Source: Mycobacterium sp. D16Q13
GTDB taxonomy: Bacteria; Actinomycetota; Actinomycetes; Mycobacteriales; Mycobacteriaceae
Reading direction: 5' to 3'
NCBI RefSeq assembly: GCF_002013375.1
Contig: NZ_MAEW01000003.1
Location: forward strand, 62,001 to 126,000
DNA length: 64,000 nt
The notes below the pieces were generated by a model. That model worked only from the letters and a program-made list of their open reading frames with translations, made no database searches and was not told where the DNA came from. The position numbers were made by a program, and so were the translations under genes. Positions 34,542 to 43,011 of this stretch are shown one piece after another. Numbering within the stretch: position 1 is the first letter of the stretch; every line of letters begins with the position of its first letter.

Positions 34542-35486
34542 ATGACGGCCAGCACCGCCAAGGTCGGCGATATCGAGCTGTGCTACGAGGAGTTCGGCAA
34601 CCCAGCCGACCCCGCGCTGCTACTCATCATGGGCATTGGCGCGCAGATGGTGTTCTGGCGCACCGAGTTCTGCCAGCAGCTCGCCGGCCAGGGCTACCGT
34701 GTCATCCGCTTCGACAACCGGGACTGTGGCCTGTCGACCAAGCTGGACGGGGTGCGCGCCGGGGGCGGATCGCTCCTTCCCACGATGGCGAAATTCCTTG
34801 CCGGAGTGAAAATTGCCGGCACCGCGTACACCTTGGTGGACATGGCGGCCGACGCGGCCGGTCTACTCGATTATCTCGGCATCGAGCAGGCACATATCGT
34901 GGGCGCTTCGATGGGCGGCATGATCGCGCAGGTTTTCGCCGCCGAGCATCCTGATCGGACCGAGACGGTCAGCATCATCATGTCGAGCAACAACCAGCCG
35001 TTCCTGCCGCCGCCCGGACCACGTCAGCTGATGGCGCTGTTGACGCCGCCGCCCGCCGGCGCCACCCGTGAGCAGATCATCGCCAATAGCGTGCAGGTGG
35101 GCCGGACCATCGGCAGTCCGAAATACCGCCAGTCCGAGGCGAAGTCATATCTACACGCTGCCGAGTACTACGACCGTAGCTACTACCCCAAGGGTTTCGC
35201 CCGGCAATTCGCCGCGATCATGGGGACCGGTAGCCTGGTGCCATTCAACAACCGAATCACTTCGCCCGCACTGGTTTTGCACGGCAGGGCCGACAAGCTG
35301 ATGCGTCCTTCGGGTGCGCGCGCCATCGCTCGCGCCACCCCCGGCGCACGGTTGGCACTGATCGACGGAATGGGCCACGATCTGCCCGAACCACTGTGGA
35401 ACCGGGTCATTGCCAAGCTCACCGAGAACTTCGCCCGATCAGAGCCCGCAGAGGACGCAACGGAATCGGAGGCCGCGGACCGCTAA
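34542..35486 (+). CDS. lipG: Alpha/beta hydrolase LipG-like
   Basis: A 314-residue alpha/beta hydrolase with GASMGG (Ser123) and GMGHDLPEP containing the catalytic His. It is placed exactly where LipG (Rv0646c) sits next to Rv0647c. LipG of M. tuberculosis has thioesterase and phospholipase activity by published work. It is a clear paralogue of the hydrolase at 32169. The ATG overlaps the UbiB-like stop region with a 1-bp gap, implying an operon. Confidence 0.88.
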   Translation: MTASTAKVGDIELCYEEFGNPADPALLLIMGIGAQMVFWRTEFCQQLAGQGYRVIRFDNRDCGLSTKLDGVRAGGGSLLPTMAKFLAGVKIAGTAYTLVDMAADAAGLLDYLGIEQAHIVGASMGGMIAQVFAAEHPDRTETVSIIMSSNNQPFLPPPGPRQLMALLTPPPAGATREQIIANSVQVGRTIGSPKYRQSEAKSYLHAAEYYDRSYYPKGFARQFAAIMGTGSLVPFNNRITSPALVLHGRADKLMRPSGARAIARATPGARLALIDGMGHDLPEPLWNRVIAKLTENFARSEPAEDATESEAADR

Positions 35487-35645
35487 TTAGGTCCCGTAGG
35501 GAACGATTTCGCCGGGATCAAGCTGGCTGTTAATTCTGCGCGGAATCCTTGTACCTGCTGCGGTCATGCTTTAACCTCGGCACGGGGTAACAGCCACCCC
35601 TAGATCCGATCAATCGCACGCGCGCCGTTCGGGGCACAGCGCCAT

Positions 35646-35657
35646 CTCTCGCGAGAG
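35646..35657 (+). promoter_or_regulatory. Palindrome over the RBS of the mycolate methyltransferase
   Basis: CTCTCGCGAGAG is a 12-bp perfect palindrome that contains the ribosome-binding GAGAGG of the gene starting at 35666, 8 bp downstream. A regulator bound here, or base pairing of the RNA, could control translation or transcription. The rest of 35487-35645 shows no gene. Confidence 0.4.
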
Positions 35658-35665
35658 GCCTTCGC

Positions 35666-36526
35666 ATGTCCAGATTGACCCCTAAGTTCTCTGATGTACA
35701 AGCACATTACGACCTGTCTGACGACTTCTTCGCGCTGTTTCTCGACCCCAGTAGGACCTACAGCTGCGCATACTTCGAGCCCGAGAGCCTGACACTCGCG
35801 CAGGCACAGCAGGCCAAGATCGACCTCGCGCTCGGAAAACTGGGTCTAGAGCCCGGGATGACCCTGCTGGATGTCGGCTGCGGTTGGGGTTCCACCCTGA
35901 AACGCGCCCTCGAGCACTACGACGTCAATGTCATCGGCCTGACCCTCAGCAAAAACCAATTCACGCACGTCACCAAGCTTCTCGACTCCACTGAAAGTTC
36001 GCGTACGCACGAGGTTCGGTTGGCCGGGTGGGAGGAATTCGACGGCACCGTCGACCGAATCGTCAGCATCGGCGCCTTCGAGCATTTCGGCCACGAACGG
36101 TACGCCAGCTTCTTCGAGATGGCCCACCGGATACTTCCTGACGATGGAAAGATGTTGCTGCACACCATTGTCAGCTTTCACCCGGAGGAATTGAAGCGCA
36201 GGGGAGTTCCGCTACTGATGTCGCGGGTTCGATTCATGCACTTTATGCTCACCGAGATATTCCCTGGTGGTCGTTTGCCTTCCATACCGATGGTGGACCA
36301 GCATGCCGCGCAGGCGGGCTTCCGTATTACCCGCCACCAAGCGCTGCAACTCCACTATGCGCGCACCCTGGACTGCTGGGCCGAGAACCTGGTCGCACAC
36401 AAGGACGAAGCGATTTCCCTTCAATCCCAAGAGGTTTACGACAGGTACATCAAGTACCTGACAGGTTGCGCCGATGCCTTCCGGGAGGGCTGGATCGACG
36501 TAGTTCAGTTCACCTGCGAGAAGTAG
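35666..36526 (+). CDS. Mycolic-acid/cyclopropane-type methyltransferase (Mma/Cma-like)
   Basis: A 286-residue SAM-dependent methyltransferase of the cyclopropane-fatty-acid synthase family. It has HYDLSDDFFALFLDPSRTYSCAYFEP, motif I LLDVGCGWGSTLK, and FEHFGHERYASFF. These modify double bonds of meromycolate chains. It occupies the position of the mmaA cluster (Rv0642c-Rv0645c) of M. tuberculosis; only one copy is present here. It could be MmaA- or CmaA-type, which sequence alone does not settle. Its 3' end overlaps the convergent glpD by 22 bp. Confidence 0.88.
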   Translation: MSRLTPKFSDVQAHYDLSDDFFALFLDPSRTYSCAYFEPESLTLAQAQQAKIDLALGKLGLEPGMTLLDVGCGWGSTLKRALEHYDVNVIGLTLSKNQFTHVTKLLDSTESSRTHEVRLAGWEEFDGTVDRIVSIGAFEHFGHERYASFFEMAHRILPDDGKMLLHTIVSFHPEELKRRGVPLLMSRVRFMHFMLTEIFPGGRLPSIPMVDQHAAQAGFRITRHQALQLHYARTLDCWAENLVAHKDEAISLQSQEVYDRYIKYLTGCADAFREGWIDVVQFTCEK

Positions 36527-37950
36527 GAGTCGACCAGGCCCTGAACCGCGCCGACGGCCAGTTCCTTGTCGGCGGGCACGAGCCCGATACGGGTACGACG
36601 ATCGAGGACATCATCGGTGTCGAGCGCACCCTCATGAGTGAGCGCGAATTCGACTTGTTCACAGGTGATATCGACATCGTCGACCACCCGGGTACCGACG
36701 GCACCCGGCCAGTCGTCCACCACGGCCAGGTTCTGCGTCACACACTCCGAGGCCGCCAGCGGCCGGCGTTCCAGACCCGCGTCGAGGGCGTCCTCGGCCA
36801 TCTTGCGATAGGTAGTCAGCTTGCCGCCCACCACGCTGACGACACCCGACTCAGATACCCGGACCGCGTGCTTACGGGACAGGTCCGCGGTCGCGGAGTC
36901 ATCACCGTCGAGAAGTGGTCGCAGCCCCGCGAAACGTCCCGCCACATCCGATTCGGACAGTGAGGTCTGCAGCACCGTATTCACGGTGTCGAGGAGGAAC
37001 TGCTCCTCCTCCGCAGAGGGTTCGGCCACATCCGGTACAGGACCGGGCGCCGGCTCGTCCGTGAGCCCGAGGTATACCCGATCGTGGATGGCGGGCAGGG
37101 CGAACACGAAACGGTTGATCGTGCCGGGCACCGGAACAGTCAGGGCGGCGGTAAGTCCGCCGAAGCTTGCCGCGCGGAACACCAGGTGTGTCCCACGGCT
37201 AGGACGCAGCTTAATGTCATGGTCGACTTGGCCGGCCCATACCCCGGCGGCATTGATGACCAAACCCGCCTGTACCGCAATGGTATTGCCGGTCAGCTCG
37301 TCGCGAAGCACCGCGCCGTCGCCGGTGACCTGCTCGGCGGACACTCTGGTGAGGATGCGGGCACCCAGACCCGCCGCCGTGCGCGCGATGGACACCACCA
37401 ACCGCGCATCGTCGACGAGCTGCCCGTCGAAGGCCATCAATCCACCGCGAAGTCCGTTGCGCCGCACGGTCGGCGCCCGGCGGATGACTTCACCCGCGTC
37501 GATCGCGCGCGAGCGGGGCAGCACGTCGGCCGAGGTGTGCGCGAGCTTGCGCAACCCATCCCCCGCGACGAATCCCACCCGCACCAGGGTCCGGCTGAAC
37601 ATGCTCACCGCCGGGTGCAGCGGAACCACCTGCGCGAGCGGGTGAATGAGGTGCGGGGCGGTACGCGTCATGAGGATGTGCCGCTCGATCGCGCTTTCCC
37701 TGGCAATACCCACCTGACCCGACGCAAGATAGCGCAATCCGCCGTGCACCAGCTTGGAACTGAATCTGCTTGTGCCGAAGGCAAGGTCGTGCTTCTCGAC
37801 CAGCGTGACACGCAGGCCGCGGCTCGCCGCGTCGAGTGCCACTCCGACGCCGGTGATACCACCGCCGATGACGAGGACGTCAACCGGAGCGCCACCGGCC
37901 AGCGCGGCGAGATCGGCACTGCGTCGTGTGCTGTTGAGCTGGGTTGTCAT
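36505..37950 (-). CDS. glpD: Glycerol-3-phosphate dehydrogenase (FAD, GlpD1-like)
   Basis: FAD-linked glycerol-3-phosphate dehydrogenase of 481 residues, passing electrons from G3P to the quinone pool. The FAD fingerprint VLVIGGGITGVGVALDAASRG is at about residues 25-45; GTSRFSSKLVHGGLRYL is the family block. ATG 37948-37950 is preceded by GGAG. It matches the Rv2249c-type gene next to a TetR, flavoprotein and diacylglycerol kinase. The 3' end overlaps the Mma-like gene by 22 bp on the other strand. Confidence 0.93.
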   Translation of the reverse strand: MTTQLNSTRRSADLAALAGGAPVDVLVIGGGITGVGVALDAASRGLRVTLVEKHDLAFGTSRFSSKLVHGGLRYLASGQVGIARESAIERHILMTRTAPHLIHPLAQVVPLHPAVSMFSRTLVRVGFVAGDGLRKLAHTSADVLPRSRAIDAGEVIRRAPTVRRNGLRGGLMAFDGQLVDDARLVVSIARTAAGLGARILTRVSAEQVTGDGAVLRDELTGNTIAVQAGLVINAAGVWAGQVDHDIKLRPSRGTHLVFRAASFGGLTAALTVPVPGTINRFVFALPAIHDRVYLGLTDEPAPGPVPDVAEPSAEEEQFLLDTVNTVLQTSLSESDVAGRFAGLRPLLDGDDSATADLSRKHAVRVSESGVVSVVGGKLTTYRKMAEDALDAGLERRPLAASECVTQNLAVVDDWPGAVGTRVVDDVDITCEQVEFALTHEGALDTDDVLDRRTRIGLVPADKELAVGAVQGLVDSYFSQVN

Positions 37951-37970
37951 GAACTCTCCTAAGGGGCGGA

Positions 37971-38570
37971 TCAAGCCGTGAGATATCCGTCTATGGCAGC
38001 GGCCAATTCATTCACCAGCTCATCCGGCGAGAGAATGTCGGCGACGATGCGCGCCGACTGGAGAACCGATTGGCCGATCAGCAGCACCATCGCCGCCATC
38101 TGCTCAGGGCCGCCGGCGCGAATCGATCCGTCCGCCTGACCCTCGGCGATGATCAGCGCGGTCCAGCCGATGAGTGCGCGCTGGCTGGTGCCCAACCGCC
38201 GCACGATGTAGGTCAGCAGGAGTTCGGGATCGGACCGCAGGATTGCCGCGAAAATCGAGTGCTCACGCACCTGGGTGACTAGACCTGCCACCGACTGGAC
38301 CAGGCGATCGCGCGCATGCCCCTGTCCGGTCGCGGGCAGGATCGAGGCCATTTCCCGCGTCAGCAGATCGGCGACCAGGGAGCGCACATCGGGCCAGCGC
38401 CGATACACCGACGGACGGCTGACACCGGCACGCTTGGCGACCTCCACCAGTGTGGTCCGACGCACCCCGAACTCGGTGACGCAGGACAGCGCGGCATCCA
38501 GGATGCGTTCAGTGACGGGATCCGCCGGGACCTCCGCGACCCCGGCGATGTCTGTCGTCTCGACCGTCAT
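37971..38570 (-). CDS. TetR-family regulator (Rv2250c-like)
   Basis: A 199-residue repressor with N-terminal HTH (residues about 20-65: RILDAALSCVTEFGVRRT, LVEVAKRAGVSRPSVYRRWPD). It precedes glpD by 20 bp and is divergent from the flavoprotein gene. A perfect 9-bp inverted repeat lies in the shared promoter region, so it probably controls both directions. The arrangement equals Rv2249c-Rv2252. Ligand unknown, perhaps a glycerolipid intermediate. Confidence 0.87.
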   Translation of the reverse strand: MTVETTDIAGVAEVPADPVTERILDAALSCVTEFGVRRTTLVEVAKRAGVSRPSVYRRWPDVRSLVADLLTREMASILPATGQGHARDRLVQSVAGLVTQVREHSIFAAILRSDPELLLTYIVRRLGTSQRALIGWTALIIAEGQADGSIRAGGPEQMAAMVLLIGQSVLQSARIVADILSPDELVNELAAAIDGYLTA

Positions 38571-38595
38571 GTCACCTCACCTTCACCAGAAAATC

Positions 38596-38634
38596 TGCGT
38601 TACAACTTGCCATCGTATGTAATACTGTAACGCA
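38596..38634. promoter_or_regulatory. Long inverted repeat in the TetR/flavoprotein promoter region
   Basis: TGCGTTACA (38596-38604) and TGTAACGCA (38626-38634) are perfect 9-bp inverted arms separated by 21 bp. Inside lies GTAT-GTA-ATAC (38615-38625). The right arm touches the ATG of the flavoprotein gene. Probable operator of the neighbouring TetR protein, perhaps binding as paired dimers. Confidence 0.6.
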
Positions 38635-40226
38635 TGATGGAGTGGGACGCCTGGGGCGTGGCCGAAAAACGACAGACTCTCTCACCTGAGGTGAAGACGC
38701 TCTTGGCGTCTGCGCTGGGCATTCCCGAACGGGATCCGGTCAGCCGCGACGAATCGACCGTCACCCTGTCCCCCGGCTCTCTCACCCACGAGCAGTTGAC
38801 CGCCCTGTCGGATCTGCTCGGCGCTGAGCATGTGCGCACCGATCACGGTTCCCGGCTGCGACACTCGGGCGGCAAGAGCACCCCGGACCTGCTGCGCCGG
38901 CGCTCCGCCGGCGTCCAGGAGGCGCCCGATGCCATCGTCTACCCGGCATCGCATGACGAGGTGTCCGCACTCCTCACGCTCTGCGGTGAGCAGGCCATCG
39001 CGGTCGTACCGTTCGGCGGCGGCACCAGCGTGGTCGGCGGGCTGGACCCCGAGCGCGGCGAATTCACCGCAGTCATCGCGGTGGACCTTGGGCGGATGTC
39101 CGGCCTGGTCTCCCTTGACGAGGAATCCGGAACGGCCGTGCTGCTGCCCGGAACGACCGGGCCCAAGGCCGAAGAACTCCTTGGCGCCAAAGGTTTTTCG
39201 CTCGGACACTTTCCGCAGAGCTTCCGGTTCGCGAGCATCGGCGGTTTCGCCGCCACTCGCTCTTCCGGGCAAGCCTCCAGCGGATACGGGCGCTTCGACG
39301 CGATGGTGGATGCGGTCCGGATCGCCACACCGCGCGGTGATCTCAATCTGGGCAGGGCGCCCGCCTCGGCGGCCGGCCCGGACCTGCGGCAGCTCTTCCT
39401 GGGATCCGAGGGCGCACTCGGCATCATCACCGAGGTGACCGTGCGCGTGCACCGACTCCCCGAAGACACCTGGTACCAGGGTTGGTCCTTCCCCTCCTTC
39501 GATGCTGGGGCTCAGGCGCTGCGCACGCTGGTCCAGTCCGATGCCGCACCCACCGTGCTGCGGCTGTCCGATGAAGCCGAAAGCGGGCTCAATCTCGCGC
39601 TGGCCAAGGACATCGGCGGGAAGAACCCCGCCACCGGAGTGCTGGCGATCACCACGGTCGAGGGCACCCGCGGGCACGTTGAGGCCCGCTCGGCCGAAGT
39701 AGCGGCCGTTCTCACCGCGGCCGGTGGCACCGCGCTCGGCGACGAGCCCGGCAAGGCCTGGGATCACGGCCGGTTCGATGCACCGTACCTGCGCGATGCA
39801 CTCATCGATGCGGGCGCTGTGGTGGAGACGTTGGAGACCGCGACCTCATGGCGGAACCTGGCCACCCTACGTACGGCGGTCACTACAGCACTCTCCGAAG
39901 CCCTTGGCGTCCAAGGCACTCCACCATTGGTTTTGTGCCACATTTCGCATACCTATCGCACCGGCGCCTCGCTCTACTTCACCGTGGTGTGCGCGGCCGC
40001 CGAGGATCCGATGATCCAATGGGGTAAGGCGAAGAAGGCGGCGGGTGATGCCATTGTCACCGCGGGCGGCACCATCACGCACCATCACGCTGTCGGACGC
40101 GATCATCAGCCGTGGCTTGCCGATGAGGTCGGCGAGCTCGGCATCGAGATCCTGCAGGCGGTGAAGCGCACCGTCGATCCGCGGGGAATTCTCAACCCCG
40201 GCAAGCTTATTCCTGTTAGCGAGTAG
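38634..40226 (+). CDS. FAD-linked oxidase, AgpS-like (Rv2251-like)
   Basis: A 530-residue flavoprotein of the FAD_binding_4/PCMH family, most like alkyl-dihydroxyacetone-phosphate synthase. The FAD-binding segment is VVPFGGGTSVVGG with later FRFASIGGFAATRSSGQASSGYGRFD, and GILNPGKLIP is the typical C-terminal end. The catalytic role may be ether-lipid synthesis or a 2-hydroxy-acid oxidation. Context with glpD and diacylglycerol kinase favours glycerolipid metabolism. The start is ATG 38634 (a second ATG follows directly). Confidence 0.87.
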   Translation: MMEWDAWGVAEKRQTLSPEVKTLLASALGIPERDPVSRDESTVTLSPGSLTHEQLTALSDLLGAEHVRTDHGSRLRHSGGKSTPDLLRRRSAGVQEAPDAIVYPASHDEVSALLTLCGEQAIAVVPFGGGTSVVGGLDPERGEFTAVIAVDLGRMSGLVSLDEESGTAVLLPGTTGPKAEELLGAKGFSLGHFPQSFRFASIGGFAATRSSGQASSGYGRFDAMVDAVRIATPRGDLNLGRAPASAAGPDLRQLFLGSEGALGIITEVTVRVHRLPEDTWYQGWSFPSFDAGAQALRTLVQSDAAPTVLRLSDEAESGLNLALAKDIGGKNPATGVLAITTVEGTRGHVEARSAEVAAVLTAAGGTALGDEPGKAWDHGRFDAPYLRDALIDAGAVVETLETATSWRNLATLRTAVTTALSEALGVQGTPPLVLCHISHTYRTGASLYFTVVCAAAEDPMIQWGKAKKAAGDAIVTAGGTITHHHAVGRDHQPWLADEVGELGIEILQAVKRTVDPRGILNPGKLIPVSE

Positions 40227-40231
40227 CGCCG

Positions 40232-41110
40232 ATGACCCATCTCACCGTCCTGACGAACCCGGCCGCGGGCCACGGCGCAGCACAAGCAGCCGAGGCCGCC
40301 ATCGCGCATCTGCGTGCGCGCGGACTGACGGTGACACATCACGCGGCCTCATCGGCATCGGAATCGCATGCCCTCGCACAGGAAGCCGCCCGCACGGGCG
40401 CCCGCGGAATCGTCGCCGCGGGCGGGGACGGTCTGGTGAGCATCGCGCTACAGGCGGTCGCATCCACTCCGGTGGCGCTCGGCGTGATCCCGATCGGCAC
40501 CGGAAACGACTGCGCCCGCATGCTGGACATCCCGCTGGGCGATCCGGTGGCCGCCGCCGACGTGATCGCGACCGGCGATACCCGGGTGATCGACTGCGGG
40601 CGTGTGCAATACAACGGACACACAACCTGGTTCGCCACGGTGGTGGCATCGGGATTCGACTCGTTGGTCAACGATCGCGCCAATCGGATGAGCTGGCCCC
40701 GCGGCCGTCGCCGTTATGACATCGCGATGGCGTTGGAGGCCGCGAAGCTGCGGCCGCTGCCGTTCCGCATCGAATTGGACGATCAGGTGATCGAGACCGA
40801 TGTCACCCTGGTCGCGGTCGGAAACGGAACCTCATATGGCGGCGGAATGCGCATCTGTCCCAACGCCATTCTGGACGATGGGCTACTGGACGTGACGGTG
40901 GTGGCGGCCGGTGGGCGGCTGCGCCTGCTGCGGCTGTCCCCCACCGTCTACAAGGGCACACATGTCAACCTGCCCGAGGTGAGCACCTTCCGGTCGCGGC
41001 GAGTCCGACTGTCCGCCGACAACATCACCGCGTACGCCGATGGGGATCCGGTGGCACCACTGCCGATCGATATCGACGTGGTTCCCGGCGCCCTGACCGT
41101 CTTCGCCTAG
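40232..41110 (+). CDS. Diacylglycerol/lipid kinase (Rv2252-like)
   Basis: A 292-residue kinase of the DAGK catalytic family. The N-terminal NPAAGHGAAQAAEAA and the glycine-rich GGDGLVSIALQA are nucleotide-binding; GTGNDCARMLD is the family signature. In M. tuberculosis Rv2252 phosphorylates diacylglycerol. It follows the AgpS-like gene by 5 bp. The last codons overlap the convergent methyltransferase by 4 bp. Confidence 0.9.
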   Translation: MTHLTVLTNPAAGHGAAQAAEAAIAHLRARGLTVTHHAASSASESHALAQEAARTGARGIVAAGGDGLVSIALQAVASTPVALGVIPIGTGNDCARMLDIPLGDPVAAADVIATGDTRVIDCGRVQYNGHTTWFATVVASGFDSLVNDRANRMSWPRGRRRYDIAMALEAAKLRPLPFRIELDDQVIETDVTLVAVGNGTSYGGGMRICPNAILDDGLLDVTVVAAGGRLRLLRLSPTVYKGTHVNLPEVSTFRSRRVRLSADNITAYADGDPVAPLPIDIDVVPGALTVFA

Positions 41111-42051
41111 CCAGTTTTCTCCGCGATCAGGAATGCGGAGTTCGGGGTCGCGTCGGGCAGATCAGCGGGGATACCCCGACCGTGACGCTCCAACAGTGCG
41201 GTCGTGGTCTCGCTGGCCACCTGCCATCCACGGCCGGCCAGGAACTCCCCCGCGTCAGTACGTTCCTCCAGATACCACAGTTCCGCCACATCGGGAATGT
41301 CCTGATCTTGGATACTCTCGGCGGCACGCCGGAACACCTGCCCCCGTTCTCTTTGCCGGGCAAGTGTTTCCGGATCAAAGAAGCCTTCACCGAAGTTCTC
41401 CACGGCGACACGGCTGCCCGGCACACTGAGTGAATCAATCCGCTCGAACAGCAGGTCCTGGGCCGCGGGCGGCAGATACGGCAGCAGGCCCTCGGCGATC
41501 CAGGCCACCGGCTCGCTAGCATCAAACCCGCTGGCCGCCAACGCGGCGGGCCAATCGTCGCGCAGGTCCACCGCAACCGGGACATGGCGAACGCGCGCCG
41601 TCGCGCCCTGCGCGTCCAGGGTGTCGGCCTTGAAGGCGAGAACCGTGGGAAGGTCCAGCTCGAACAGCACCGCATCGGCGGGCCAGTCGAGTCGCCACGC
41701 GCGTGCGTCGAGACCGGCAGCCAGGATCACCGACTGTCGAATACCGGCCCCGGACGCTTGGCGGAAGAAGTCGTCAAAGAACTTGGTGCGGCACGCGACA
41801 TAGGACCGCATGGCGGCAATGCGCTCGGCCAATCGGGGCTCGGCCGCTAGCAGCGCAGCGGGCGGTTCACCGTCGAAGCGGTACACGCTCCACACTCCGT
41901 CGCCGGCAGCCTCGAGAAAGAGACCGGCGTACGGATCACTGATCAGCGGGTTCTCGCTACGCGTTTCCGCATCTCGGGCGCTGGCCACCCCCAACGCCGT
42001 GGTGCCGACACTCTCCGTGATCTCCCAGCTGTCTCCATCACTTCGCGCCAT
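41107..42051 (-). CDS. SAM-dependent methyltransferase, TIGR00027/LCMT-like family
   Basis: A 314-residue enzyme of the large mycobacterial family of putative O-methyltransferases. The marks are ITESVGTTALGVASARDAET, AGLDARAWRLDWPADAVLFELD and PVAWIAEGLLPYLPP. Targets of this family are mostly unknown. It is divergent from a TetR regulator, which may control it, and convergent with the lipid kinase. Confidence 0.87.
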   Translation of the reverse strand: MARSDGDSWEITESVGTTALGVASARDAETRSENPLISDPYAGLFLEAAGDGVWSVYRFDGEPPAALLAAEPRLAERIAAMRSYVACRTKFFDDFFRQASGAGIRQSVILAAGLDARAWRLDWPADAVLFELDLPTVLAFKADTLDAQGATARVRHVPVAVDLRDDWPAALAASGFDASEPVAWIAEGLLPYLPPAAQDLLFERIDSLSVPGSRVAVENFGEGFFDPETLARQRERGQVFRRAAESIQDQDIPDVAELWYLEERTDAGEFLAGRGWQVASETTTALLERHGRGIPADLPDATPNSAFLIAEKTG

Positions 42052-42206
42052 GAGTTCCTTTGTACGCCAGCCTGGATAGTGTGCCGACGGAACTGGCCGC
42101 CATAGTTTGTCAGTGCGGACCCCTCACGCCGCACATCCCACCACCGCGAACCAGTGAGGCCAGTCCGGAAGAACCACGGACGACCAGCTCGCACTATTTA
42201 TAGAAC

Positions 42207-42224
42207 AGAACGATATATTTGTCT
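42207..42224. promoter_or_regulatory. Imperfect palindrome upstream of TetR gene
   Basis: AGAACGATATATTTGTCT has matching outer and inner arms (AGA...ATA-TAT...TCT) and sits 27 bp upstream of the TetR GTG in an AT-rich stretch. It may be a TetR operator controlling this gene and the divergent methyltransferase. Six of nine positions pair. Confidence 0.35.
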
Positions 42225-42250
42225 AGTAATTCCAGGGATTGAGATACACG

Positions 42251-42916
42251 GTGACGGACCACACGGGAGCTGCCGAAGCAGGACGTGGCCGCGGTCGGCC
42301 CATCAAGGACGGCAAGACCTCCACAGAAGTGCAATCGCACTTGCTCGACGCGACTGAGCGTGTGCTGGCCCGCGTTGGTGTCACGGCACTCAGCATGGGC
42401 GCCGTAGCCCGTGAGGCCGGGTACAGCCGCGGGGTCGTGTATCGCTACTTCAACAACCGGGACGAGGTACTGGACGCGCTGATCGTGCGCAGGGCGACAA
42501 CGAACATCGCAGAGACGGCTCCCCGGCTGATGGCGCTTGGGGACTGGTCCGAGATGGTGGTGGAGTCCATGGTCATCGTCGCGACCGAGACGACACAAGA
42601 CCCCTTGCTCCGCGCACTCGCGGACCCGGATGGCACCCATAGCACCGCCGCCAGCCTGATATTCGGCTCACCCGGGCTGTCACAGATGCTCACGGCACTG
42701 TACGAGTCAATGTTCAGCAGCGGTCTGGCGCCGCTACGCGAGGGGCTCAGCGCCGGCGACGCCTCGCGCTATGTGTTGTCGGTGGTCATGAGCCTGCTGT
42801 CGGGTTCCATACCGGGCTGCGACGACGCCGATCAGGTACGCCGTTATGTCCGGACCTTTGTACTTCCCGCACTGCTGCAGACACCACCCCCGCCCGAGCA
42901 GGTCTTCACCCAGTAG
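42251..42916 (+). CDS. TetR-family regulator
   Basis: A 221-residue regulator. HTH region: EVQSHLLDATERVLARVG, LSMGAVAREAGYSRGVVYRYFNNRDEV (about residues 28-72). GTG 42251 is chosen; the in-frame TTG at 42239 lacks spacing to the AGGGA ribosome site. It is divergent from a putative methyltransferase and precedes the YCII/ECF42 pair by 95 bp. No ligand can be inferred. Confidence 0.85.
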   Translation: MTDHTGAAEAGRGRGRPIKDGKTSTEVQSHLLDATERVLARVGVTALSMGAVAREAGYSRGVVYRYFNNRDEVLDALIVRRATTNIAETAPRLMALGDWSEMVVESMVIVATETTQDPLLRALADPDGTHSTAASLIFGSPGLSQMLTALYESMFSSGLAPLREGLSAGDASRYVLSVVMSLLSGSIPGCDDADQVRRYVRTFVLPALLQTPPPPEQVFTQ

Positions 42917-42925
42917 TACCGAAAG

Positions 42926-42957
42926 TGTCTGATCGGTGATGCGCGGTTCGTCAGACA
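42926..42957 (+). promoter_or_regulatory. Candidate ECF-type promoter and inverted repeat before the DGPF gene
   Basis: TGTCTGA (42926-42932) and TCAGACA (42951-42957) are perfect 7-bp arms. Read as an ECF promoter, TGTCTG and CGTC are 17 bp apart; published ECF42 targets have a TGTCGA-type -35 and a CG(A/T)C-type -10. The match is loose. It lies 55 bp upstream of the DGPF/YCII gene. Confidence 0.35.
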
Positions 42958-43011
42958 GGTAGAGAGTGGATCGCAGAGTTCCGCTCATTGATACCGACGG
43001 AGGGCTCCACC

